Shown: positions 17,025-26,891 of the stretch, piece after piece | How the letters are laid out: each line of letters opens with the position of its first letter | Position numbering within the stretch: position 1 is the first letter of the stretch | DNA from: Deltaproteobacteria bacterium | GTDB taxonomy: Bacteria > SAR324 > NAC60-12 | Length of the DNA stretch: 40,492 nucleotides | Direction of reading: 5' to 3' | Assembly (NCBI GenBank): GCA_018645085.1 | Contig: JABGPG010000108.1 | Coordinates: 4,367 to 44,858, forward strand | Notes under the pieces: model-generated | Databases searched by the model: none | What the model was told of the DNA's origin: nothing | Seen by the model: only the letters and a program-made list of their open reading frames with translations | Program-made: the position numbers and the translations under genes

Positions 17025-19345
17025 AACCACTTACGGTAGCAATTGCGGGGAATCCTAATTCCGGAAAAACAACCCTGTTTAACCTATTAACCGGTTCACG
17101 GCAGAAAGTAGGAAACTGGCCTGGAGTGACAGTAGAGAAAAAAACTGGGCCATGTAAAATATCCGGAGAAGATGTAAATATAGTCGATCTTCCAGGAATC
17201 TACTCTTTCAGTGCTGCTTCACCGGATGAGCAAATTGCTAGGGATTTTCTACTGTCTGAAAACGCGGACGTAGTGGTTAACATCCTCGATGCAACTTCTC
17301 TGGAACGCGGGCTTTTCCTTAGCATGCAGTTACTGGAAATGGGCATACCCGTAATCGTTGTAGCAAACATGATGGATCAGGTCAAAGAACTTAATCTTCA
17401 ACTGGACATCGAAGGGCTTTCGCATGAACTAAACTGCCCTGTTTTGCAAATGACTGCATCTAAACAACAAGGATTAGAAGAGCTTAAATTGTTGTTGGGA
17501 GAGGTTTCAAGAGAACCGACAACTTCTGTTAATCCAGTACAGTGGCCGCAAGCTATTCAGCAAGTACTACCGCAAGTATCTGCACTGATTGAAAAAGAAC
17601 AGACCATTAATTTACGAAATGAACATTCCAGAAACTGGATGAGTTTATACTTACTTGAATCCGACCAGCACATTCCAAGCCCGGAATATTTTTCTACAAC
17701 AGCAATCTCTGAACTTAATAATCTCCGTAAACAGGTCGCCTCAGAGCTGGGAGAAGATCTTGATCTTGTCTTGACTGACCTGCGTTACGGACGTGTAAGA
17801 GAAATCACCGGTAAAACTTTAAACCGCACCAGAGAGGTCTCCAGAACTCTCACTGATCGTCTTGACACTTTAGTGCTTAACCGCTTTCTTGCTATCCCGA
17901 TATTTCTACTTTTCATGTACCTTACTTTTATGGTGACGATAAATGTCGGAGGCGCCTTCATTGATTTTTTTGATCAGCTAACAGGTGCGATAACGGTTGA
18001 TGGTTTCAGATACATCCTTGAGAAACTTGGAATTCCGGAACTTTTGGTAACTCTGCTAGCTGATGGTCTGGGCGGAGGTATCCAAACCGTCTCAACTTTC
18101 ATTCCTCCTATTTTCTTCATGTTTCTCTGTCTCACCATCCTTGAGGATTCTGGATATATGGCCCGAGCCGCCTTCGTGATGGATCGACTTATGCGCACCG
18201 TGGGATTACCCGGAAAAGCAATGATTCCAATGATGGTTGGCTTTGGCTGCAGTGTGCCGGCTGTAATGGCAACAAGAACTCTTGAAGACCGCCGTGAAAG
18301 AACACTAACCGCGATGTTGGCACCAATGATGTCCTGCGGTGCGAGGCTACCTGTTTACGCACTTTTTGCTGCAGCATTTTTTCCAGTACAGGGACAAAAC
18401 ATTGTTTTCGCACTTTACCTGATAGGCATTCTGATGGCTGTCTTGACGGGACTGCTCTTAAGAAATACCCTTCTACAAGGAGATAGTGCCCCTTTTGTTA
18501 TGGAACTGCCTTCTTATCATGTACCTACTCTAAGAAGCATTCTTATGCATACCTGGGAACGTCTAAAAAGTTTCCTGATCCGTGCTGGACGAGTGATTCT
18601 GATCATAGTTGTGATATTGAGTTTTTTAAACAGTATTGGTACTGATGGGTCTTTCGGCAACGAGGACAGCGATAGTTCAGTGCTGAGTAAAATTGGAATG
18701 ACCATCACCCCCATCTTTACTCCAATGGGCATCAGTGACGAAAACTGGCCCGCAACAGTAGGGCTTTTTACCGGTATTTTCGCCAAGGAAGCAGTAGTAG
18801 GCACTCTGGACTCACTTTATGCCGGATTGGACGCCAAAGAGGGTGCTAATCCAGAAGATAAAGAATTTGAGTTGTCAGAAGCTGTTAAAAACGCATTTGC
18901 CTCCATTCCGATTGGAGTACTAAGTGTCGCTGATACTATTACTGATCCATTGGGAATTGGGGTTGGCGAGATAAAGGACATTGCCACTGCAGCTGAAGAA
19001 CAAGAAGTTTCCAAGTCCACTTTTGGCGCCATGATTAAACGCTTTGACGGAACTGCTGGCGCTTTTGCCTATCTACTTTTCATTTTGCTTTATGCTCCAT
19101 GCGTTGCCGCTTTAGCCGCCATTTGGAGAGAAATAAGCCCGGGATGGGCTGTGTTTTCTTCAGTCTATCTCTCTGTATTGGCTTGGAGTGTTTCAGTTCT
19201 ATACTATCAGTCAGCGACTTTCACCCAACATCCACAGAGTTCAATAACATGGATTATTACGATTACATTGTTGCTTTCTGCAGGAATTATTGGACTAGCA
19301 CGTTTTAACAACAAACAGTCAACCAGGTCCCTAAAGCTGATTTAA
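17021..19345 (+). CDS. feoB: Ferrous iron transporter FeoB
   Basis: 'AIAGNPNSGKTTLFNLLTGSRQKVGNWPGVTVEKK', 'DLPGIYS', 'EDSGYMARAAFVMDRLMRTVGLPGKAMIPMMVGFGCSVPAVMATRTLE'. Confidence 0.97.
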   Translation: MKPLTVAIAGNPNSGKTTLFNLLTGSRQKVGNWPGVTVEKKTGPCKISGEDVNIVDLPGIYSFSAASPDEQIARDFLLSENADVVVNILDATSLERGLFLSMQLLEMGIPVIVVANMMDQVKELNLQLDIEGLSHELNCPVLQMTASKQQGLEELKLLLGEVSREPTTSVNPVQWPQAIQQVLPQVSALIEKEQTINLRNEHSRNWMSLYLLESDQHIPSPEYFSTTAISELNNLRKQVASELGEDLDLVLTDLRYGRVREITGKTLNRTREVSRTLTDRLDTLVLNRFLAIPIFLLFMYLTFMVTINVGGAFIDFFDQLTGAITVDGFRYILEKLGIPELLVTLLADGLGGGIQTVSTFIPPIFFMFLCLTILEDSGYMARAAFVMDRLMRTVGLPGKAMIPMMVGFGCSVPAVMATRTLEDRRERTLTAMLAPMMSCGARLPVYALFAAAFFPVQGQNIVFALYLIGILMAVLTGLLLRNTLLQGDSAPFVMELPSYHVPTLRSILMHTWERLKSFLIRAGRVILIIVVILSFLNSIGTDGSFGNEDSDSSVLSKIGMTITPIFTPMGISDENWPATVGLFTGIFAKEAVVGTLDSLYAGLDAKEGANPEDKEFELSEAVKNAFASIPIGVLSVADTITDPLGIGVGEIKDIATAAEEQEVSKSTFGAMIKRFDGTAGAFAYLLFILLYAPCVAALAAIWREISPGWAVFSSVYLSVLAWSVSVLYYQSATFTQHPQSSITWIITITLLLSAGIIGLARFNNKQSTRSLKLI

Positions 19346-19404
19346 GAACTCTATGAACAACTTATATAAAATATAGTCATGTTCGGCAGCACAACAAATA
19401 TATT

Positions 19405-19626
19405 ATGATATTATTTGAAATTAGAGATTATTTGCGTAAACACAAGAATGTTTCACTTGGTCAGTTATGTGAGTACTTTAAAAGTGATGAAGGCGCAATG
19501 GAAGAAATGCTTGGAGTATGGTCACGCAAAGGAAAATTAAAAACAATTCAGACAACAAGACTCTGTGGCGGTTGTTCTGAAAAGAAATGTGAACGTGACC
19601 GATTATTCCAATGGATAGAAGCTTAA
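19405..19626 (+). CDS. feoC: FeoC-like winged-helix protein with Cys cluster
   Basis: 73 aa, 'MILFEIRDYLRKHKNVSLGQLCEYFKSDEGAMEEMLGVWSRKGKL' plus 'CGGCSEKKC'; directly downstream of feoB. Confidence 0.85.
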   Translation: MILFEIRDYLRKHKNVSLGQLCEYFKSDEGAMEEMLGVWSRKGKLKTIQTTRLCGGCSEKKCERDRLFQWIEA

Positions 19627-19681
19627 TTTAATCCCACAATTTCTTTTTTGTTAACTGATTTTTTTAATTACTAAACTAAAA

Positions 19682-20869
19682 TCAGTTGAGCCCATCAAGA
19701 AAAAATGTAGACCATGAACCTTTGTTTTTAAGTTCCACTTCGCCTCTTGGAGTAAAACTTCCGGAGCCTTCCAAATAATCTTTCGTTTTTTCTGAGATGT
19801 GAATTTTTCCGCTTTCACCGCTGCTTTCCAGTCTTGCAGCAATATTGACCGCATCCCCCCAAATATCAAAAGTATTTCCGGCAGTTCCAGCGATAACCGG
19901 TCCTGAATGAATACCGATCCGGAGTTCCCAGCGGGGCTTTCCGAGTACTTCATACTGAATGTTTGTGCCTTCCACAAACTTGAGCATGTCCATTGCCGCA
20001 GCACATGCTTCTTGAGCATGGTTTTTTTGCTGAGATGGTATTCCACCAACACACATATAGCAGTCACCTACCGTTTTGACTTTTCGTACATTGTGTTTTG
20101 AAATAATTCTGTCAAAACCACTGAAAAAAGTGTTAAGTGTCTCCAGAAGCTCACCAGGATCACTGTTTTCCACCAAGTTGGTAAAACCGACAAAATCCGC
20201 AAAAATGATACTTGTTGCTGAATAGTAATTCCCCTTGATTTGGCTAGACTGTTCTTCAGTTTTAACTTCCGGAACTGAGACTCCTGTTGAATTTATTTCT
20301 TTTTCCAGCATGTGTACAATTTGATCTGATAAGAGTCGCAAACCATCGATCTGCTGATGATCTAGATTTTTAGACTTAGGATCAAATACACAGAGTGTAC
20401 CTATTGAAAAACCTCGTGAGCTCATCAACGGCAAGCTAGCATAAAATCGGAAGCCGGGATCAAATGGCATGTTTTGCCAGTTCTTGGTCCGATGATCCTC
20501 TAAAATATTTTCAATAATAAGTGGCTGCCCAGGTTTGGCTAGACCAAATTGACAAATAGATACTTCCCGTGGCATTTCTTCCATCATGTCGATTTGTTCA
20601 GGCTCGAAACCAAAACTAGCCTTACACTGTTGGACATTTGAACCTAAGATGTTGATAGTACTTTGAGGACAGCCTGTAAGGTAAGTAGCTACCTGAGTAA
20701 TGGAACTGTAACGGGATTCACTACTCAGGTTTAGATCTAATATCCCCAGTCGCTTAACTTCTTCAATCCTCTGGTCTTCATTAAACAGATTTTGTACAGG
20801 GATTATTCCGGCTTTAACCCCAGCTTCCCTCAGCATTTTTATATGCTCTTTCTTTTCGGATTTTTCCAT
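19682..20869 (-). CDS. GAF-domain class III adenylate/guanylate cyclase
   Basis: 'SIIFADFVGFTNLVENSDPGELLETLNTFFSGFDRIISKHNVRKVKTVGDCYMCVGGIP...FDIWGDAVNIAARLESSGESGKIHIS'; N-term GAF-like 'REVSICQFGLAKPGQPLIIENILEDHRTKN...FRFYASLPLMSSRGFSIGTLCVFDPKSK'. Confidence 0.9.
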   Translation of the reverse strand: MEKSEKKEHIKMLREAGVKAGIIPVQNLFNEDQRIEEVKRLGILDLNLSSESRYSSITQVATYLTGCPQSTINILGSNVQQCKASFGFEPEQIDMMEEMPREVSICQFGLAKPGQPLIIENILEDHRTKNWQNMPFDPGFRFYASLPLMSSRGFSIGTLCVFDPKSKNLDHQQIDGLRLLSDQIVHMLEKEINSTGVSVPEVKTEEQSSQIKGNYYSATSIIFADFVGFTNLVENSDPGELLETLNTFFSGFDRIISKHNVRKVKTVGDCYMCVGGIPSQQKNHAQEACAAAMDMLKFVEGTNIQYEVLGKPRWELRIGIHSGPVIAGTAGNTFDIWGDAVNIAARLESSGESGKIHISEKTKDYLEGSGSFTPRGEVELKNKGSWSTFFLDGLN

Positions 20870-21045
20870 TTATACCAATTTTATCTCCTAGAGAGTCAAC
20901 TTCTTTGGTGAAAAAATAATTGTCCTGAGAAAACATTACCGTAGTCCTCTGCACCAGAGTTAAAGATTATCCCATTCACTGGAAATGATACGTTAGCAGA
21001 ATTGCGAATTATTGAAAGCTTTATACACATAACTTTTAGCTAGAG

Positions 21046-21408
21046 ATGAATAAAGTTGAAACCTTCAGTAATCCAAATAACAGCAGGAAATTCCAGCTAA
21101 AGTTATTAGCAGATTTTATAGTTGATTGTAAATTCAAGGCAAACGAGGTTGGGGCTCAATCTGCCAATGTGGCCGCAAGGCAAAACTTAAAGAAATTTGA
21201 GAGGATTTTTAATGGAATTCAGAGGAAGCCGAAATATGCGCCTAAAAGAGTTGAGTCGACAAAGCGGCAAATTACGGCTTTTGTGTTATTGAAACAATGC
21301 TCAATTCAGCATTGTCATGAAGTGGTCTTAATTGATAATGAAATCAATGCGCAGATTAAATGCAGGTTTACCGTCATAAGCAGCACTGTTCGGCATCATA
21401 AAATATGA
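21046..21408 (+). CDS. Hypothetical 120-aa ORF, coding status doubtful
   Basis: Open frame only; 3' part overlaps the end of the better supported 21328-21897 minus-strand gene. Confidence 0.25.
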   Translation: MNKVETFSNPNNSRKFQLKLLADFIVDCKFKANEVGAQSANVAARQNLKKFERIFNGIQRKPKYAPKRVESTKRQITAFVLLKQCSIQHCHEVVLIDNEINAQIKCRFTVISSTVRHHKI

Positions 21409-21897
21409 GAAGGAATAATTAAAGTCTGTATTTTCTCCAATTTTATGATTAAATCCAAACCAGGGTTCTACGAACACACCACCTTCATCTGTGGTAGTAG
21501 TTCCATCATACGATTTACCACCGGCACCACCAGCAGTTATACCCCAGTCCACAAATATATCGTCAAAGATGGTAAAATCATAACCAGCAGTTAGTCCACC
21601 AAGTGACATCGTACCGGTTTCGGTTGGACCACCAGTTTGACCTGTTAAGCCAGTACCACCAATAAAAAACTTTTCTGTATTATAAACTACAAACCGCCAC
21701 CCGTAAAACATAGGAAGCATAAGTCCATTCTTCAAAACAACACTTGTTTTGGATTTTTTGAAGTATGAGTCAGCGTAAATATATTGGCCTGCCAAATTTG
21801 TCTTGGAAGTTTCATCTGTCGGTAAAACTTCTTGAGTTTGAGCTGAAACCTGGACAGAAAAAAAGACAGATATGAGTAAAATTATAATATTTTTCAT
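21328..21897 (-). CDS. Secreted predicted outer-membrane beta-barrel protein
   Basis: Likely start 'MKNIIILLISVFFSVQVSAQ' (signal peptide) at 21897; alternating hydrophobic/Gly-rich strands ending in aromatic/hydrophobic 'FNLRIDFIIN'. Confidence 0.6.
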   Translation of the reverse strand: MKNIIILLISVFFSVQVSAQTQEVLPTDETSKTNLAGQYIYADSYFKKSKTSVVLKNGLMLPMFYGWRFVVYNTEKFFIGGTGLTGQTGGPTETGTMSLGGLTAGYDFTIFDDIFVDWGITAGGAGGKSYDGTTTTDEGGVFVEPWFGFNHKIGENTDFNYSFSYFMMPNSAAYDGKPAFNLRIDFIIN

Positions 21898-22171
21898 GTT
21901 CAATTCCTTCTTCTGTTCTGATTGATCTTGGAGACTCTCCTGCCCCGTCTCGCGTGAGAGTCTATGGACTTTAAAAAAGTAAAGCAAGTTTTTTATTCTG
22001 TAAATCAAAGTATCTTATATTATATTCAAGTTAAAGTACAGTATATTAACAATTTTCCCAAACAACTTATAATTATTTTGTTAACTCAACTCTTAAATAA
22101 GTTAATACAATAAATTTAAAGACATTTATGTTGTAGACATGCATTCAAACTTCTTCATTAGCAATCAGAGT

Positions 22172-22187
22172 ATTGCGGATCCGCAAT
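22172..22187. repeat. Perfect 16-bp palindrome attgcggatccgcaat (possible operator)
   Basis: Sequence equals its reverse complement; intergenic AT-rich region; followed by overlapping palindrome gcaattgc. Confidence 0.45.
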
Positions 22188-22409
22188 TGCAAAAACTTCC
22201 TCCTCAACTCAGATTCTGCTTCTGCAGTCAATGATTAGCAACAAGTCCCTAATACACTATTATTATAATATAAATTTATATATAATAATTTACTATATGT
22301 CTGAATAACAACTATTTGTCAGCATAAACAACCCTGCTATTTACTAAAGTTGCAATAGTGAAGCCTAAATGAATTTTATCAATAAATAATTTTAAAGTGA
22401 GTCTGTGAC

Positions 22410-24125
22410 TCAAAACAACTCTTCACGAAGTTGTTCAAGACGTACCCTCACTTGATTGTTATCAGGCTCAAGCCTTAGAGATTCTTCCCATGCGGATTCT
22501 GCCAGTTCAAGTTCTCCCAGTTGATAATAGACTATGCCAAGATTCCACCAGGCAACCGTGTACATCGGATATTTTTGGGTGAGACTTTCTAAAAAGCTTT
22601 TGGCTTCTTGGCGTTTTCCAAGTTTGATAAGAACTGCACCAAGCCTCAGTAGAGCCTTATGGTGCTCCGGCTTAAGATGAAGTACCTCACGATACAAAGC
22701 TTCCGCTTTTGAATGGTGTTTTAATTTCTCATGAGCATAGCCCAAATATAGATTTATCTCCGCATGTCTGGGAAATCTTTTCCTCAGTTTAGCGAGTAGT
22801 GAGAGTGCAGTTTGCGGATCCTGCCGGGCCAATTTCAACTGTGCCAGCGAAAGCAAGGGTTCTGGAAGAGACGGTTCAAGAACTGATGCATCTTCAAATG
22901 CTTGACGTGCTTCTGACCAGCGCTGGGCTTTGTAACTCTCTTTGCCTGATTGCATCAATTGTTCATAATTCGATACATTTTGAGAAATTGAAGCAACAAG
23001 CCACGGCTCTAAATCTTTAACAAGCACATGATATGGCTGCCAGCCGTCCGCACTCGGTTCAGCAACAAAAGGATAAAGTCGGAGTCCTTTTTTAATATAT
23101 GAGGCACCTGCTTGAGGGGTTTTTCCAATCGTAAGACCATAAAGGATTAAAGCCAAACCGTTTCCGGGATTTATCTTGTTGGCAATGTTTGCCTGCTGTT
23201 TAGCAAATAAGGGTTCTTTACGAAGGTAGTGTAAAAGTGAGAGTAAGCTGTGGTGTGCACCATTTCCAGGATGCGCTTTCATAGCCGCCAAAATATCTGT
23301 TTCAGCAGAATTCAAAGAAGGAACGTGGGCAGGCCGCATCACGCTGCTTTCGATAATGAGTAAAACCGCTCTGGAAAATCGGATTGACGCCGCCAGAGAA
23401 GGATAACTCAAGATAAGCGCCTCCAACTCACCTTTATGCTCTTCCCAGGAAGATGAATTGGTTGGCGGAACAGTTTTGAGCCTCCACTGATAAAGACTGC
23501 GAATGCCTTCCCAAGTGTAGTCTAAAGGAAAATATGTAAGATCACTGAATAAGGTGTCTCCTTTTTTAAGATCCTGCAAGAGAGAATCGACCAGTTTGTC
23601 CGGAGTGTTCCAAGAATGAATGTTTTGGATTATTTGAATGGAGTTCTTTTCACCAAAACTGTAAATACTCCAAGTGACAGAAAGTTTGTTGAGGACTTTC
23701 TGTACTGACAATTTAAGCAGTTTATCTGGTTTTAGTTGTGATATTGCTGAATTTTTCAATTCAGAGGAACTTGACACCGGCTGACCGGAGTTTCGTAAAC
23801 GCCGATTCCAGCGTCTCATGGAATCCGGAGAAATGAGCGAAAATCGATCCAGCAGTTGTAACTGCAGGGAAAGTTCTTCCTGAAGAAATATTCCCAGCCA
23901 ATTCAGTCCTTTTGAGGGATAGTGAATATCTACAGAAAGAACTCCTACTGTCGGGCGTGCCTGAAGTGACGGAGTGGGGAAAAGTACTCCGAAAAAAAAG
24001 CTGATAAATAACAAGGGAAGTGATTTGCGAAGAAGCTGAGTTAACATATTCTTCGCAAATGGATGTGCAGGCAATAAAACAGTGCAGAAAAAACTAGAGG
24101 ATCCGGAATTCGGACTCCGCGTCAT
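22410..24125 (-). CDS. TPR-repeat protein with N-terminal signal/anchor
   Basis: C-terminal tandem TPRs ('WSEARQAFEDASVLEPSLPEPLLSLAQLKLARQDPQTALSLLAKL...AEALYREVLHLKPEHHKALLRLGAVLIKLGKRQEA...YTVAWWNLGIVYYQLGELELAESAWEESLRLEPDN'). Confidence 0.85.
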   Translation of the reverse strand: MTRSPNSGSSSFFCTVLLPAHPFAKNMLTQLLRKSLPLLFISFFFGVLFPTPSLQARPTVGVLSVDIHYPSKGLNWLGIFLQEELSLQLQLLDRFSLISPDSMRRWNRRLRNSGQPVSSSSELKNSAISQLKPDKLLKLSVQKVLNKLSVTWSIYSFGEKNSIQIIQNIHSWNTPDKLVDSLLQDLKKGDTLFSDLTYFPLDYTWEGIRSLYQWRLKTVPPTNSSSWEEHKGELEALILSYPSLAASIRFSRAVLLIIESSVMRPAHVPSLNSAETDILAAMKAHPGNGAHHSLLSLLHYLRKEPLFAKQQANIANKINPGNGLALILYGLTIGKTPQAGASYIKKGLRLYPFVAEPSADGWQPYHVLVKDLEPWLVASISQNVSNYEQLMQSGKESYKAQRWSEARQAFEDASVLEPSLPEPLLSLAQLKLARQDPQTALSLLAKLRKRFPRHAEINLYLGYAHEKLKHHSKAEALYREVLHLKPEHHKALLRLGAVLIKLGKRQEAKSFLESLTQKYPMYTVAWWNLGIVYYQLGELELAESAWEESLRLEPDNNQVRVRLEQLREELF

Positions 24126-24529
24126 GCGTAATGCTGAGTAGATTCTGGGGCTTCTGTGAATGACTCCGGACTCGTTCCAAACACGGAACCTTCAGTTTCA
24201 TCAACATCAGCTGAAATTTCTTCTACATCTTCATCTGCAGCATCATCATCATCGGCTTCTTCTTCTTCAGCTGCGACATCCTCAATTTCTTCTTCCTCGA
24301 CTTTCTGAATTGACGCTTCTACTTCTGCTTCAATCTCAACAGATTCTCCATCTTCCAGCTGCTCAAATTTTTCAATCAAAGCAGACAGCCTATCTTCCCA
24401 GTCAACATAGCGGTTTTCCAACTCATCGTTTTGTTCTTTCAGTTCAGTAATTTCCATACGTGACAATTCGATGGTTTCAATCGCTGCGTTGATTTTTCCT
24501 TCCAGCTGTTTCAGTAAATCGTTTGACAT
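24122..24529 (-). CDS. zapB: ZapB/DUF904-like cell division coiled-coil protein with long acidic C-terminal tail
   Basis: 'LLKQLEGKINAAIETIELSRMEITELKEQNDELENRYVDWEDRLSALIEKFEQLE' resembles ZapB; then Glu/Asp-rich tail; ATGA overlap with TPR gene. Confidence 0.65.
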   Translation of the reverse strand: MSNDLLKQLEGKINAAIETIELSRMEITELKEQNDELENRYVDWEDRLSALIEKFEQLEDGESVEIEAEVEASIQKVEEEEIEDVAAEEEEADDDDAADEDVEEISADVDETEGSVFGTSPESFTEAPESTQHYA

Positions 24530-24788
24530 GTTAAATTTCCTTCAATAAATGGTTGACGCAATTTTCTCACGGAATTCGTGGCCCGGATCCCTGGTAAATC
24601 TTTCAGCACTTCCTCAAATGCAAGAGCCGTACATTTTAGTAAACACTGTTAAAATGCGCCAATATTGTCTACAGAAAAAACTGATTGCTTTGTATTTCAA
24701 TGATTATAATTATCTATTAAATCAGTCCTCAATAATATTATTGTTTATAATTATTGTTTAAAAAACTATTTTATAATCTATAATTTTT

Positions 24789-26726
24789 TCAGGCGGAAAC
24801 CTTTTGCAGGTCAATTCTTTTCTTGTCAATTTTCTCTACAGTCGCAGGCAGCCTTTCAAGTATACGCTTAGAAATTTGTTCCGGACTCAATTCCGCAGCC
24901 TGAAATTGTTCTTCAGGAGAACCCTGCGCAATGAAACGGTCCGGGACTCCAATCTGTAAAGTTGGCACGCAAATTCCTTGCTCACTCAGAGTTTCCAGTA
25001 CACCACTGCCGAAACCTCCGTGTATTGTGTTTTCCTCCAGACTGACCAGCAATTTTACTTTTTCAGCAAACTGGACAATCACATTTCCATCAAGAGGTTT
25101 GACAAATCTCGCATTGACAACGGCTGCAGAATATCCTTTTTCCTCGAGAAGATCTGCCACCTTTTCTGCAGTATCCACCATCGATCCCACTGCAAACAGC
25201 GCTACATCTTGGCCTTTACGCAAAATATGTGCTTTGCCATATTCAATTTGCGGAATCTTTTTTTCATCAAGCTCAGCAGTATTCCCTCTTGGGTAACGTA
25301 TTGCTAATGGACCAGTTTCGTAATTGCTCGCAAGTTCCATCATACCTCTTAATTCAGCTCCATTTCGCGGAACCATGATTGTCATGTTCGGAATCATCCG
25401 CAAATAAGTCAGGTCATATAAACCATGATGTGTCGGACCATCCGCTCCTACAAATCCTGCCCGATCGAGCATGAAGCGTACCGGCAGGTTTTGAATGGCA
25501 ACGTCGTGAATAATGTGATCCAGTGCGCGTTGCAGGAATGTTGAATAAATTGCAACAAAAGGTTTGTTTCCTGTGGTGGCAAGTCCTGCAGAACATGTCA
25601 CGGCATGGCCTTCCGCAATGCCTACATCAAGCACACGGTCAGGATATTTCGGTTGAAGTTTAACAATTCCAGTTCCGCTCAGCATGGCGGCAGTCACAAC
25701 CACAACCTTCTCATCCCGCTCCATTAATTCTCCCAGTTTGTCACCAAAAACCTGGGAAAAACTTATTGCATTACCAGTTGATTTTTTCTTAATAAATTTA
25801 CCATCAACCGGTTCAAAAGGAGTAACTCCGTGATATTTGTGGGAATCTTCTTCAGCAAAAGCATAACCTTTGCCTTTCTGAGTGATTGCATGAATCACGA
25901 TTGGGCCGTCCAGATCTTTTACATGATCGAATAAATCCAACAGATCCGGCAGATTATGACCATCAACTGTACCAAAATAACGCCAGCCTAATTGTTCAAA
26001 AAGCATACTTGGCGGAGAAAAAAAGCTCTTTGCAGAATCGTGTAATTTCTGTAAAGTAGCTTTAAGACCTAGTCGTTCAGAGAATGGAGCTTTATCTGCG
26101 AATTCAAGAGTTTCCTCACGGAAACTGTTGTAAAACCTGGAAGAGGCAAAGCGTGTCAGTAATTTTGAAATTGCACCAACATTTGGATCAATACTGATAC
26201 CGTTATCATTGTAGATAACCAGCATATTCTTATCGAGTGAACCGTTATGATTCAGTGCCTCAAAGGCTAAACCTCCGGTCATTGCGCCATCACCGATGAC
26301 AGCAATTACGCGGTGTTTTTTGTGCTGAAGATCACGTCCGATTGCCATTCCGAGCGCCGCAGAAATTGAGGTGGAAGCATGCCCTGCACCAAAATGGTCA
26401 TAGTTGCTTTCGTCACGAGAGAGAAATTTCTTGATTCCGCCTGCTTTACCCAGTGAATCAAAATTTTCATTGCGGTCAGTCAGGATTTTATAAGGGTAAG
26501 CCTGGTGACCAACGTCCCAGACAATTCGGTCTAAGCTAAAATCAAAATTCTTTAGCAGGGCAACTGTGATTTCAACGGTACCCAGTGAAGAAGCCAGATG
26601 ACCACCTCGTTGACTGGTAACTTCTATAATTCTCTGTCGGCATTCTGCGGCCAGTTGAGTCAACTCTTTTAAATTTAAGTTTTGTATCTCTTTAGGTTGT
26701 GAGATACTAGCCAATATTGATTTCAT
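24789..26726 (-). CDS. dxs: 1-deoxy-D-xylulose-5-phosphate synthase
   Basis: 'GHLASSLGTVEITVALL', 'VWDVGHQAYPYKILT', 'GDGAMTGGLAFEALNH', 'DRAGFVGADGPTHHGLYDLTYLRMIPNM'. Confidence 0.97.
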   Translation of the reverse strand: MKSILASISQPKEIQNLNLKELTQLAAECRQRIIEVTSQRGGHLASSLGTVEITVALLKNFDFSLDRIVWDVGHQAYPYKILTDRNENFDSLGKAGGIKKFLSRDESNYDHFGAGHASTSISAALGMAIGRDLQHKKHRVIAVIGDGAMTGGLAFEALNHNGSLDKNMLVIYNDNGISIDPNVGAISKLLTRFASSRFYNSFREETLEFADKAPFSERLGLKATLQKLHDSAKSFFSPPSMLFEQLGWRYFGTVDGHNLPDLLDLFDHVKDLDGPIVIHAITQKGKGYAFAEEDSHKYHGVTPFEPVDGKFIKKKSTGNAISFSQVFGDKLGELMERDEKVVVVTAAMLSGTGIVKLQPKYPDRVLDVGIAEGHAVTCSAGLATTGNKPFVAIYSTFLQRALDHIIHDVAIQNLPVRFMLDRAGFVGADGPTHHGLYDLTYLRMIPNMTIMVPRNGAELRGMMELASNYETGPLAIRYPRGNTAELDEKKIPQIEYGKAHILRKGQDVALFAVGSMVDTAEKVADLLEEKGYSAAVVNARFVKPLDGNVIVQFAEKVKLLVSLEENTIHGGFGSGVLETLSEQGICVPTLQIGVPDRFIAQGSPEEQFQAAELSPEQISKRILERLPATVEKIDKKRIDLQKVSA

Positions 26727-26891
26727 ACTTTGATGCTGGAATTCCCTTTTTCCTCAAGGGTTATTAATTATAAGTACTTGTAACGCTTCTGCTCTATCCT
26801 CCGTTCAAACGATGCGCCTGAGACGAAATGTTTATTAGCATGAAGAAAATTAAATTATTAACTGAGCACATTATATCTTGGAGATGTTCTT

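Noticed and set aside
21046-21408. 120-aa plus-strand ORF as a novel gene
   Set aside because: Converges into and overlaps the 3' end of the signal-peptide-bearing beta-barrel gene; no recognisable domain; kept only as a low-confidence feature.
24160-24450. 96-aa plus-strand His/Leu-rich ORF (HHHRLLLLQLRHPQFLL)
   Set aside because: Antisense shadow of the acidic tail of the ZapB-like gene; repetitive translation is an artefact of Glu/Asp codons read in reverse.
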